From: an uncultured candidate division Zixibacteria bacterium
GTDB taxonomy: Bacteria; Zixibacteria; MSB-5A5; GN15; FEB-12
Length of the DNA: 8,838 bases
Assembly (NCBI GenBank): GCA_913009765.1
Contig: CAJVYT010000166.1
Span: 1 to 8,838 of the forward strand
Direction of reading: 5' to 3'
How positions within the stretch are numbered: the first letter of the stretch is position 1; each line of letters begins with the position of its first letter. Made by a program: the position numbers and the translations under genes. This document shows, piece by piece, positions 1-5,194 of the stretch. The notes under the pieces are model-generated. The model saw only the letters and a program-made list of their open reading frames with translations, ran no database searches and was not told where the DNA came from.

Positions 1-5
1 CTTGC

Positions 6-401
6 TTAATAACGAACAGGACAGACGAAGTAGCTGACTTTGTTAATCGTTACGTCTTTCGTCTCGCGAAGCGAGACGAAATAAAACCTTAATGCCTGTT
101 GACGGGCCAGGGGCTCATATGTGTTAGCCATAATGTCGTGTAAGCCACCTGAAACATATTTGTGAAGAACACTTGAAACTAATGTTTGATAAGGGATACC
201 TTCTTCAAGCGCACGTCTTTGTAACGACTCAAGGTCACGGCTAGAAATTCTGATGTTAATTCTCTTGTCTTTTTTAAATGTTTCATCGGCAGCGGCTTGC
301 AACATTTTCTTACGCTTTGGTGTAAGAATAGATTTAAATTCACCCGCTTCAAAATCTTTAAGAATTTGTTTCTCTTCTTTACTAAGTTTAGGGTCGCTCA
401 T
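6..401 (-). CDS. CopG/ribbon-helix-helix antitoxin of a BrnT-like toxin, with C-terminal read-through tail
   Basis: A 131-aa protein. Residues about 45-87 contain KRINIRISSRDLESLQRRA followed by EEGIPYQTLVSSVLHKYVSG, the ribbon-helix-helix signature of CopG-type antitoxins that sit downstream of BrnT-like toxins; such proteins bind operator DNA and neutralise the toxin. The start is fixed by AGGAG at 409-413, 7 bases before the ATG, and the ATG overlaps the toxin stop codon as ATGA (398-401), so translation is probably coupled. From memory, relatives end soon after the YVSG segment. Here about 40 further residues follow, encoded mostly by a palindromic region that looks like an attC (7-129), so the tail is probably a read-through product. 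The partner toxin is truncated, leaving an orphan antitoxin. The family call is confident; the true C-terminus is uncertain. Confidence 0.82.
   Translation of the reverse strand: MSDPKLSKEEKQILKDFEAGEFKSILTPKRKKMLQAAADETFKKDKRINIRISSRDLESLQRRALEEGIPYQTLVSSVLHKYVSGGLHDIMANTYEPLARQQALRFYFVSLRETKDVTINKVSYFVCPVRY
7..129 (-). other. Putative long, degenerate attC site of the toxin-antitoxin remnant cassette
   Basis: The right end carries GTTAGCC (R'' box GGCTAAC on the minus strand) at 123-129, and the left end carries ATAACG at 10-14. The two ends are nearly symmetric about a perfect hairpin centred at 69. The outer arms pair poorly compared with the other attC sites here, and the stop codon of the antitoxin frame lies at the left end. 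The length of about 123 bp would be close to that of Vibrio-type repeats. The complementary cassette start TTAGCC cannot be found because the other end of this cassette is damaged, so this call is tentative. Confidence 0.4.
57..81. repeat. Perfect 11-bp inverted repeat with 3-base loop
   Basis: The arms TTTCGTCTCGC and GCGAGACGAAA are separated by GAA. The hairpin lies inside the reading frame of the antitoxin tail and at the centre of the putative attC, where it would form the terminal stem of the folded bottom strand. It is not followed by a T-run on the minus strand, so a terminator is less likely. Confidence 0.75.
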
Positions 402-655
402 GATGATTCTCCTATGTACAACTTTGTAGACTTTCTGCCAGGAATAACTGTTTTTAAAAATATCTCTTGTCGACTTTCTACATATGGAACCAGGTACGCA
501 TAATTGTCTATGTTTATGACAAATACACGTTGCTCAGGGTATTTGTCACTATTTGGGTGTTCAACATCATCTAATAGTGCACCCTGTTGTAAGTAGAAAA
601 CTATATCCTCAAATGAAATGCCACGTTCAGTGATTAACTGTCTACCAAAGTGGTG
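398..655 (-). pseudogene. BrnT-like toxin remnant, 5' end missing
   Basis: Reading the minus strand gives a continuous frame ending at the TGA at 398-400: HHFGRQLITERGISFEDIVF, then YLQQGALLDDVEHPNSDKYP, then EQRVFVINIDNYAYLVPYVE, then SRQEIFLKTVIPGRKSTKLY and IGESS. This resembles the BrnT/DUF497-like toxin partners of the CopG antitoxin encoded immediately downstream, with an ATGA stop/start overlap. A TAG at 656-658 closes the frame, and no ATG, GTG or TTG start precedes the conserved part. The expected N-terminal strand of roughly 15-20 residues is absent. The break coincides with the place where the neighbouring attC loses its R' box. The gene is therefore read as inactive by 5' truncation, leaving its antitoxin intact. 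Family membership is from recalled homologues; the truncation is visible directly. Confidence 0.75.
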
Positions 656-720
656 CTAGATCAGTAGCGCGTCCGGTGGAGGCCCACAGGGCCGGAACGT
701 ACTTGTGCAACTTGTTATGC
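652..720 (-). other. Damaged attC site of the YdeI-like cassette
   Basis: The R'' box is intact (GTTATGC at 714-720, matching the cassette start TTATGC at 1335-1340), and the stop codon of the upstream gene lies in it. The central arms pair: CGTCCGG near 670-676 with CCGGAACG at 691-698, and GGCCC-ACA-GGGCC forms the inner stem. No GTTRRRY box is present at the far end. The closest match is the poor GCTAGA at 655-660. The site therefore looks truncated or mutated, and its left limit is approximate. Confidence 0.65.
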
Positions 721-1338
721 CTTTTTCCCCTTGTTGAAGCCAAAGTCAGGCTTCTCTTTGCGGATTAGCTTATCCATGAATTTTTTGAACCTCCTCTGTC
801 TGGTTTCAGGTTTCTTTGCAGATTCCAATCCATAAGCAATTGCGTGGCGATTGGATTTGGTTAGCGTCTCATAGAACTGTTTCGCCTTCGGCATGCTCTC
901 CAGAGCTGCTAGAAAGTCCGCTGGAACCTTCATCTCACTAGCGGTATAGGCGTTTTTCCAACGACCGTCCTCTTTCGCCGCACGAACATGCACGAGTCCT
1001 GACTCCGTCATCCGGCCCTCGCTTATCAAACGCTCCGCATGCTCTCTGTTCCTTTTTGACCAGTTGCTTCGCGGTTTTCTTGGAGTGACCCGCTGGAGAT
1101 AGGCTTGGTCATCGATTGACTTCTTGACGCCGTCGATCCAGCCCCAGCACAGCGACTCAATCACGACTTCGTTCCAGTTCACGCTCGGAATCCCAGATCC
1201 CTTCTTGAACATCTTGATCAAAAGTTCGCTTTCGGTGGCATGGTTCGCTTGCAGCCACTTACTCAGCTCTTTTGGTGACTTAAAGGTCATCGTTTTAGGC
1301 GCATCGGGTTTAGGCATGAAATCAGATTTTCTTGGCAT
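715..1338 (-). CDS. YdeI/OmdA family protein (OmpD-associated / bacteriocin-protection type)
   Basis: About 207 aa. The core matches the YdeI/OmdA family: a region near ESLCWGWIDGVKKSIDD, then TPRKPRSNWSKRN, then GRMTESGL and AKEDGRW. Members have been linked to cell-envelope stress or bacteriocin protection, but the biochemical role is unknown. A C-terminal basic helix (RQRRFKKFMDKLIRKEK) is typical of the longer members. The frame is open up to a TTG at 1386, but that lies inside the preceding attC. I choose the ATG at 1336-1338, which sits within the R' box (G^TTATGCC). The next in-frame ATG at 1315-1317 is an equal rival, because neither has a clear Shine-Dalgarno sequence. The TAA stop is inside the cassette's own attC. 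Its base composition looks more GC-rich than the array average. Transcription could come from the toxin-antitoxin promoter upstream. Confidence 0.85.
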   Translation of the reverse strand: MPRKSDFMPKPDAPKTMTFKSPKELSKWLQANHATESELLIKMFKKGSGIPSVNWNEVVIESLCWGWIDGVKKSIDDQAYLQRVTPRKPRSNWSKRNREHAERLISEGRMTESGLVHVRAAKEDGRWKNAYTASEMKVPADFLAALESMPKAKQFYETLTKSNRHAIAYGLESAKKPETRQRRFKKFMDKLIRKEKPDFGFNKGKKA

Positions 1339-1401
1339 AACGTTGCGCATGAGAGGTGCCGAGCCTTTTTTCGGCGTCCTGCTCAATGTACCTTGTTATA
1401 T
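1335..1401 (-). other. attC site of the MazEF-like cassette (67 bp)
   Basis: R'' is ATATAAC (GTTATAT at 1395-1401), complementary to the cassette's first bases TTATAT. R' is GTTATGC (1335-1341). The arms TAAC-CATTGAG-AGG-GCCG and TAAC-CATGAG-AGG-GCCG pair across a short T-rich loop near 1365. The toxin stop codon lies in R''. Confidence 0.92.
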
Positions 1402-1734
1402 TCCGATTATTTGGTTCAACCCATCCACGATTTCCGCTAATTGCTCAAGCTCAACAACTCCCAGTTTCTTTCCAATTCTTTCCACTGACAAGGTGCGTAT
1501 TTGGCTGATCTTGACCCAGGAGGGTTTCTGTAGTTGCTTGGGTTCCAGAGAATATGTGAGGGGAAAACGGGCTTTTTGAGGTTGGCTAGTTAAGGCCATC
1601 GCAATAACGGTGCCAGAGCGTTTGTTGAAAATATCATGGCTTAGAATAAGCACTGGTCTACGTCCAGCTTGTTCATGGCCACGAGTTGGATTGAGTTCCG
1701 CCCAGCGAACCTCGCCCCTTAATATTCGGGCCAT
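1396..1734 (-). CDS. MazF/PemK family toxin (sequence-specific endoribonuclease)
   Basis: A 112-aa protein of usual MazF length. Family marks are clear: GEVRWAELNPTRGHEQAGRRPVLILS at residues 7-32 (the loop with G-x-E-x-x-G-x-R-R-P), AMALTSQ near 46-52 (the conserved Thr-Ser of the active site), and KISQIRTLSVERIGKKLG near 74-91. MazF-type enzymes cut single-stranded mRNA in the cytoplasm and are held inactive by the partner antitoxin. The start ATG lies within the antitoxin gene, overlapping it by 16 bases, so translation is coupled and antitoxin is made first. The stop TAA lies inside the attC. The upstream neighbour is the RHH antitoxin and the pair forms one self-contained cassette. Nothing in the sequence suggests inactivation. 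Confidence 0.93.
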   Translation of the reverse strand: MARILRGEVRWAELNPTRGHEQAGRRPVLILSHDIFNKRSGTVIAMALTSQPQKARFPLTYSLEPKQLQKPSWVKISQIRTLSVERIGKKLGVVELEQLAEIVDGLNQIIGI

Positions 1735-1961
1735 TCAGACAAATCTTCCGTCAAGCCTTCATCTGCCAAGGCCTTTTCGTACTCCGGATCCAATTTCGCG
1801 CATTCTTGGGCTAGAAGACTGTGATTCAACCGACTCAGTTTTTCTTTTACAGCCTCTTGAATTGCACGGCTCCGATTAGGAAACAGGTGCTTTTTCACGA
1901 GCGCATCAACCTCAGCTAACATGCCAGATTCCAGTGTAATTGCGATTTTACTACTGCTCAT
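1719..1961 (-). CDS. Ribbon-helix-helix antitoxin (MazE-like) of the MazF toxin
   Basis: An 80-aa protein. Residues 1-45 form a short strand (KIAITLESGM) and two helices (LAEVDALVKKH, then FPNRSRAIQEAVKEKL), a ribbon-helix-helix DNA-binding fold. The acidic C-terminal tail (ADEGLTEDLSEWPEY) is the part that, in the family, wraps around and blocks the toxin. GGAGG at 1968-1972, 6 bases before the ATG, fixes the start. Immediately upstream is a promoter whose -10 box lies inside a 19-bp inverted repeat, the expected arrangement for autorepression by the antitoxin or the complex. It overlaps the toxin gene by 16 bases. Confidence 0.92.
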   Translation of the reverse strand: MSSSKIAITLESGMLAEVDALVKKHLFPNRSRAIQEAVKEKLSRLNHSLLAQECAKLDPEYEKALADEGLTEDLSEWPEY

Positions 1962-1976
1962 GGGACACCTCCAATA

Positions 1977-1995
1977 GTATGATTATTAGTCATAC
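1977..1995 (-). promoter_or_regulatory. Probable antitoxin operator (inverted repeat)
   Basis: GTATGA and TCATAC are perfect 6-bp arms separated by 7 bases. The repeat covers the -10 box of the toxin-antitoxin promoter and lies 16 bases upstream of the antitoxin start. Binding by the RHH antitoxin is inferred from position and family behaviour. Confidence 0.75.
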
Positions 1996-2010
1996 TTAGA
2001 GGTTTGTCAA
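1982..2010 (-). promoter_or_regulatory. Sigma-70 promoter of the toxin-antitoxin cassette
   Basis: On the minus strand there is a perfect -35 box TTGACA (2005-2010), a 17-base spacer and a -10 box AATAAT (1982-1987, 5 of 6 to consensus). It begins only about ten bases inside the cassette, just past the attC of the neighbour. It is the only strong promoter I can find in the window and faces the same way as all genes. Confidence 0.82.
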
Positions 2011-2013
2011 GAA

Positions 2014-2079
2014 ATATAACGTTTGAGTTAACCGGGAGGCGCGTCTTTTGCGCCGATCCGGTTTAACGACTTGTTATAA
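2014..2079 (-). other. attC site of the 84-aa exported-protein cassette (66 bp)
   Basis: R'' is TTATAAC (2073-2079), complementary to the cassette start TTATAA, and R' is ATATAAC on the plus strand at 2014-2020. The arms GTTAA-CCGG-GGCGC pair with GCGCC-CCGG-TTTAAC around a TCTTTT loop. Confidence 0.93.
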
Positions 2080-2080
2080 G

Positions 2081-2335
2081 TTAATGATTTAGAGGTTTGC
2101 ATGAATAAGTATTAGGTTGTTCTTTGTTAAGCATTTCTATAATTTCTAAACATATATCTAGGTCTTTATCGAAGCCATGAACAGAAATTATGTAATCTTT
2201 GCCATTTTTGAATACACCATAATCAGAACTATAGCCAATTTTGTTTTTGCTAAAGAAGTTCTTTAAATTTCCCGAATTAGTAGCGAGTGCTGTCGCTGAT
2301 ATGATTAAGCCTAGAATTAATAAAGCGGCTTTCAT
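2081..2335 (-). CDS. Small exported protein of unknown function
   Basis: An 84-aa protein with a classical Sec signal peptide: M-K, a hydrophobic run (AALLILGLIISATALA), then probable cleavage after ALA at about residue 18. The mature part of about 66 residues has two cysteines (in DICLEI and YSCKPL) that could form a disulfide in the periplasm. I do not recognise a family. AGGAG at 2341-2345, five bases from the ATG, sets the start, and that site lies only about ten bases from the attC, so no promoter fits between. The stop lies just outside the attC. Likely a single-gene cassette encoding a periplasmic protein. Confidence 0.8.
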   Translation of the reverse strand: MKAALLILGLIISATALATNSGNLKNFFSKNKIGYSSDYGVFKNGKDYIISVHGFDKDLDICLEIIEMLNKEQPNTYSCKPLNH

Positions 2336-2350
2336 TTTATCTCCTTTGAC

Positions 2351-2407
2351 TTATAACGCCAAATTGAGGGGCGCAAGATTACGTCCCTCTCAAATTTCTT
2401 GTTAGCC
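2351..2407 (-). other. attC site of the winged-helix-like cassette (57 bp, short)
   Basis: R'' is GGCTAAC (GTTAGCC at 2401-2407), matching the cassette start TTAGCC, and R' is TTATAAC at 2351-2357. The arms AAATTGAG-GGG-CG pair with CG-CCC-CTCAAATTT. It is the shortest intact attC in the window. Confidence 0.92.
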
Positions 2408-2421
2408 CTTTTACTGTATGA

Positions 2422-2700
2422 CTAGTTAAACTCCCAAAACCCTCTTTTTCCCGTGAATCGGACGGGACCAGAAGCGCTTTTCAGTCTCTGCATTGCATTC
2501 CGAACAGTGTGTTTCCATTCGGGCTGGTCATTGCCAGCATTACAGTTTTCCGAGCAATAATAAGTATTGTCACATAGATGGGGAAATTTAGCCGACACGG
2601 AATCGTAGACTTCATCAATGTGGCGCGTCCCTCTCACAACAAACGAGAACTTGGAGTCAATCAGTTCTTGATACAGTTCGTGTTCTTTCCTGCGTGCCAT
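2422..2700 (-). CDS. Small winged-helix-like protein with clustered cysteines
   Basis: A 92-aa protein without a confidently recognised family. The C-terminal third (PEWKHTVRNAMQRLKSASG, then PVRFTGKRGFWEF, residues 60-91) has the shape of a winged-helix module: a helix rich in basic residues, then a two-stranded wing ending in G-x-W. This resembles the DNA-binding C-terminal domains of DpnI-like and Dam-replacing endonucleases. In front of it, C43, C49 and C53 (HLC-x5-C-SEN-C) with H64 could bind a metal. The N-terminus (ARRKEHELYQELIDSKF) is a charged helix. A plausible role is DNA binding or regulation, but this is fold-level inference. The start is the first ATG after the attC; the Shine-Dalgarno is weak (GAGAG-like). 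Confidence 0.7.
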   Translation of the reverse strand: MARRKEHELYQELIDSKFSFVVRGTRHIDEVYDSVSAKFPHLCDNTYYCSENCNAGNDQPEWKHTVRNAMQRLKSASGPVRFTGKRGFWEFN

Positions 2701-2717
2701 TTTCGTACTCTCGAATG

Positions 2718-2804
2718 GGCTAACGACCTAGCTCACCGGTAAAATAAAGCGTAGTGAGGAACGAACGCAGCTTTATTTTATCCGCGTGTAGCGCCTTGTT
2801 ATAC
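2718..2804 (-). other. attC site of the ATPase-TOPRIM cassette (87 bp)
   Basis: R'' is GTATAAC (GTTATAC at 2798-2804), complementary to the cassette start TTATAC, and R' is GTTAGCC (2718-2724). After the conserved arms comes a perfect AT-rich stem, TAAAATAAAGC with GCTTTATTTTA, capped by a purine-rich loop at 2751-2768. Confidence 0.93.
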
Positions 2805-2805
2805 A

Positions 2806-4635
2806 TTAATTGTCAATATTAGAAAATGCTTCAAATATTTCATGGATTTCCGAAAATGGATTATTTTCTGATTCCTGTGCATGCCTAATATATAAAGTTT
2901 TCATACGGCCCTGCGGTATTTTAGCTTGAGAACAAAACTTGGCAAATATTGGTTTTCCGGGGATAGATGACTTCCATGTGTCATCCTGTTGGTTAAGAAT
3001 TGTCTCTAACTCTTCGTATACGTTGTTACTGTACTTTTTTAGTTCTTCAGTATCTAGTGATGTGGAAATACGATCATTCTCTAATGTGGCTTTTTTTACA
3101 AAGTGATCAACAAATGTTTCCTGATCATACTCATGTGCACCTTTTATCATCACATCAATATTTCCAGCTTTGTCTCTGACATATTTTGAAGTGATCAATG
3201 ACGCAGCATAACCAACATTCTGAGAAGCAATCTCTTTGAGAGCTTTCTCTATTTCATTTGAATCCCTTAGCCAAGATGTTTCATCCTCCATTTGCGAAAA
3301 GCAACGTGCTAATACTTCAGAGTCTAAGAAGTAATTTTCTAAGTGATACTTACTAAGTGTTTTAAATCGTCCTTTTGACTCCTTCTCAATGTCTAAATCT
3401 GGCCGGTGTGATGGGAAGGCATCTCGGTCAGCAAGCATGTAAAATTGAACACCCCAAATAGATTTATCAAGAACATCCTGTAATACGCTTTCAAAGGCCT
3501 GGAGGTTCCCCTTTCCGCCACTTGGTAACAGCACAAGATTGGAATACTGATTCTTTAATATATGAGTGTAAGTTTGCTTATCAAGGCTTGAAGCCTTTCC
3601 TTCAATTAAAACTATCTTTTTACCAAGAGCTACTACCCCTACGGATTGCCCTAGCCTCGATAACGCCTCAGTATTTTCATCTTGAGGTGATACTAATACA
3701 GCCTGATTCTCGTCATTATCTTTCGGGGGCGTCAAAAATATTACCGAATCATCTAGTGAAGACGATATAACATCTGGCGAATGCGAAATTAAAATAAACT
3801 GGTTGTCTTTTCCTACGTATTTAAGAGTACTTATGAGCTTCGAAAGTAGCTCTGGATGTAAATGTAATTCTGGTTCATCAAAAAATACGATGCAGTCGGA
3901 AGGCTTTCTTAATATAAAATCAAAAATGATGTTTAAAACTTCTCTTTCCCCGCTGCTAAGAGTATTTACATCTCTTGTTTCTCCATCATACTCGTATGTT
4001 AGAATCTGCCGCTGTATATCTGCAGCAGCTAATGTTTTAGGGCCAAGTAGTTGTGAAAATGCATCACGAAAAGGATCTAGTGGGTCGGAAAAATCAAGGT
4101 TCATAGAGCCATGTCCATCTCTCTTTAACTGGATAGCACGGGTCGCAATACTAGATTTTTGACTTTGAATTTTCTTAAATATGGCATGCTGTGTGTCTTG
4201 CCATCTATTCGCTAATCCACCGAACGACAAGTTCCACCCAAGCTCTTCCTCCCATGGGTCTGGGAAATCGAATTGAAATGTAAGTGGTTGCACCTTCTGA
4301 ATACTACGGTCGCTTTCAAAATATACAATGCTGCTAGTTAGGTTTCGGCGCCTTCTATTTTTCTGTAATAATCCTTGTAACTTTTGAGCATCCTGTGGGT
4401 TTGCGGTGTTAATGCTTTTTGCACCAAAAAGAGTTTCTTCGTTGCTATTTGTTGCCTCGATGATAAAACTAGGGTTATTCCCACTGAAGTTTTGAAAGTA
4501 CTGCAAAAGTCCCGTAATCAGCCTAGTTTTACCTACTCCATTCGGCCCAGCTATCACCACCAAATCAGAGAGATTATCCACTTGGAAGTTTTTAACCGGA
4601 AGTATGTTTGTTGCGGTTATAGCTCTTATTCTCAA
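2806..4635 (-). CDS. ABC/SMC-type ATPase fused to TOPRIM/DUF4435-like nuclease domain (OLD or PARIS-like defence protein)
   Basis: A 609-aa two-domain protein. Residues 1-335 are an AAA15/21-type ATPase: Walker A AGPNGVGKT (29-37), ABC signature LSSGE (226-230), Walker B IVFFDEPELHLHP (249-261; D253, E254) and H-loop SHS (284-286). Residues 336-609 look like a TOPRIM domain of the DUF4435 kind: LIEGK (343-347, E345), PSGGKGN (371-377), ADRD (402-405, D403 and D405) and LENYFLD (432-438). OLD nucleases and the AriA/AriB pair of PARIS join such parts; in PARIS the ATPase senses a phage protein and releases the AriB nuclease. Here both are in one chain, as reported for some PARIS systems. The start is TTG at 4635 with GGAG 9-10 bases upstream; an N-terminus of the form MRIRAITATNILPVKNF fits the family. 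The cassette is about 1950 bp, large for an array, with no promoter of its own. The specific system is inferred. Confidence 0.85.
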   Translation of the reverse strand: MRIRAITATNILPVKNFQVDNLSDLVVIAGPNGVGKTRLITGLLQYFQNFSGNNPSFIIEATNSNEETLFGAKSINTANPQDAQKLQGLLQKNRRRRNLTSSIVYFESDRSIQKVQPLTFQFDFPDPWEEELGWNLSFGGLANRWQDTQHAIFKKIQSQKSSIATRAIQLKRDGHGSMNLDFSDPLDPFRDAFSQLLGPKTLAAADIQRQILTYEYDGETRDVNTLSSGEREVLNIIFDFILRKPSDCIVFFDEPELHLHPELLSKLISTLKYVGKDNQFILISHSPDVISSSLDDSVIFLTPPKDNDENQAVLVSPQDENTEALSRLGQSVGVVALGKKIVLIEGKASSLDKQTYTHILKNQYSNLVLLPSGGKGNLQAFESVLQDVLDKSIWGVQFYMLADRDAFPSHRPDLDIEKESKGRFKTLSKYHLENYFLDSEVLARCFSQMEDETSWLRDSNEIEKALKEIASQNVGYAASLITSKYVRDKAGNIDVMIKGAHEYDQETFVDHFVKKATLENDRISTSLDTEELKKYSNNVYEELETILNQQDDTWKSSIPGKPIFAKFCSQAKIPQGRMKTLYIRHAQESENNPFSEIHEIFEAFSNIDN

Positions 4636-4667
4636 CTCAACTCTCCATGCTCAGATTCGTCTTTGAT

Positions 4668-4755
4668 GTATAACGCCGCAAATCACCGGCGGCAAAAAGC
4701 AGAGCGACGAAGGAGCGGCGCTTATTGCCGTCCGAGTGAATTTGCCTTGTTATGT
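4668..4755 (-). other. attC site closing the 131-aa protein cassette (88 bp)
   Basis: R'' is ACATAAC (GTTATGT at 4749-4755) and R' is GTATAAC on the plus strand at 4668-4674. The arms GCAAATCACCGG-CGGCAAAAAGC and GCTTATTGCCG-CCGAGTGAATTTGC pair well around a purine-rich loop (4701-4719). The R'' box matches the start of the upstream nuclease cassette (TTATGT) better than that of its own gene (TTATGG), consistent with fusion of the two cassettes. Confidence 0.92.
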
Positions 4756-5145
4756 TGCACTGCCGGTAAAAACGCTGGGCCCTTCATTATCATTAACTAA
4801 AACGCTTACACAATCATTTTCACCAACCACTAAATACTCTCGTACATTTCTCGTTTCTTTTGATAAATATCCATCTCTTTTTGACTCCAAGTCATGCCAA
4901 CCACCGCTTACCACCTTATATAACCAACCATATCCAGTGTGATAATTCTCCCAGAATTCTAAAAGATCCCCTTCATCTAATACCCGAAACCCTATTGGAC
5001 TGAAAAACACTACCGTTACTTTTTTAGGCGCTCTATCGAAGTTTAAAATAATTTCTAGCTCCAACAGGTCATAATTAATTTCGACTATTTCACCAGTGCC
5101 ATTTATGACTGATGCTTCAGGTGCTGGCTTTACCACTGGATTCAT
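4750..5145 (-). CDS. Unknown 131-aa protein, joined in one cassette with the PD-(D/E)XK protein
   Basis: A soluble, mainly beta-strand protein without signal peptide or membrane segment. I do not recognise the family. Visible landmarks are EIVEINYDLLELEIILNF (an amphipathic strand pair), KKVTVVFFSPIGFRVLDEGD, an aromatic stretch FWENYHTGYGWLYKVVSGGW, and REYLVVGENDCVSVLV near the C-terminus. The strand-rich, aromatic small-protein style is reminiscent of cassette-encoded and immunity-type proteins, but that is only an impression. AAGGA at 5153-5157, 7 bases before ATG, fixes the start. The stop TAA lies inside the attC R'' box. The gene upstream is the HhH/PD-(D/E)XK protein, separated by only 49 bases holding a collapsed attC, so the two probably move and are transcribed together. 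Confidence 0.78.
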   Translation of the reverse strand: MNPVVKPAPEASVINGTGEIVEINYDLLELEIILNFDRAPKKVTVVFFSPIGFRVLDEGDLLEFWENYHTGYGWLYKVVSGGWHDLESKRDGYLSKETRNVREYLVVGENDCVSVLVNDNEGPSVFTGSAT

Positions 5146-5169
5146 TATTTAATCCTTCCTCTCTTTGCA

Positions 5170-5188
5170 CCATAACGCCTTGTTATGT
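5170..5188 (-). other. Collapsed attC remnant (19 bp)
   Basis: An R' box (CATAACG) is followed directly by the R''-L'' sequence CCTTGTTATGT, so the whole palindromic middle is absent. R'' GTTATGT correctly complements the start of the nuclease cassette (TTATGT at 6469-6474), which shows that this was once a normal site. Lacking the L boxes and extrahelical bases, it should not fold or recombine. Confidence 0.8.
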
Positions 5189-5194
5189 GCTGAT

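Noticed and set aside
57..81. Rho-independent terminator after the antitoxin gene
   Set aside because: The hairpin is strong but lies inside the open frame and lacks a following T-run on the minus strand.
1339..1386. Upstream TTG extension of the YdeI-like protein
   Set aside because: The 16 extra codons lie entirely within the preceding cassette's attC and would not travel with the gene.
1124..1579. Long plus-strand open frame of 151 codons
   Set aside because: It is the antisense shadow of the YdeI-like and MazF-like genes and crosses an attC site; its translation has no family signature.
2738..2782. Terminator from the AT-rich stem near the ATPase gene end
   Set aside because: It is the terminal stem of an attC with conserved outer boxes; a terminator role cannot be excluded but is not needed to explain it.
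3803..4162. Plus-strand frame opposite the Walker B region
   Set aside because: Antisense to well-conserved ATPase motifs, composition unlike a real protein.
4384..4800. Plus-strand frame of 138 codons
   Set aside because: Shadow of the ATPase N-terminus running on through an attC; no ribosome-binding site or recognisable domain.
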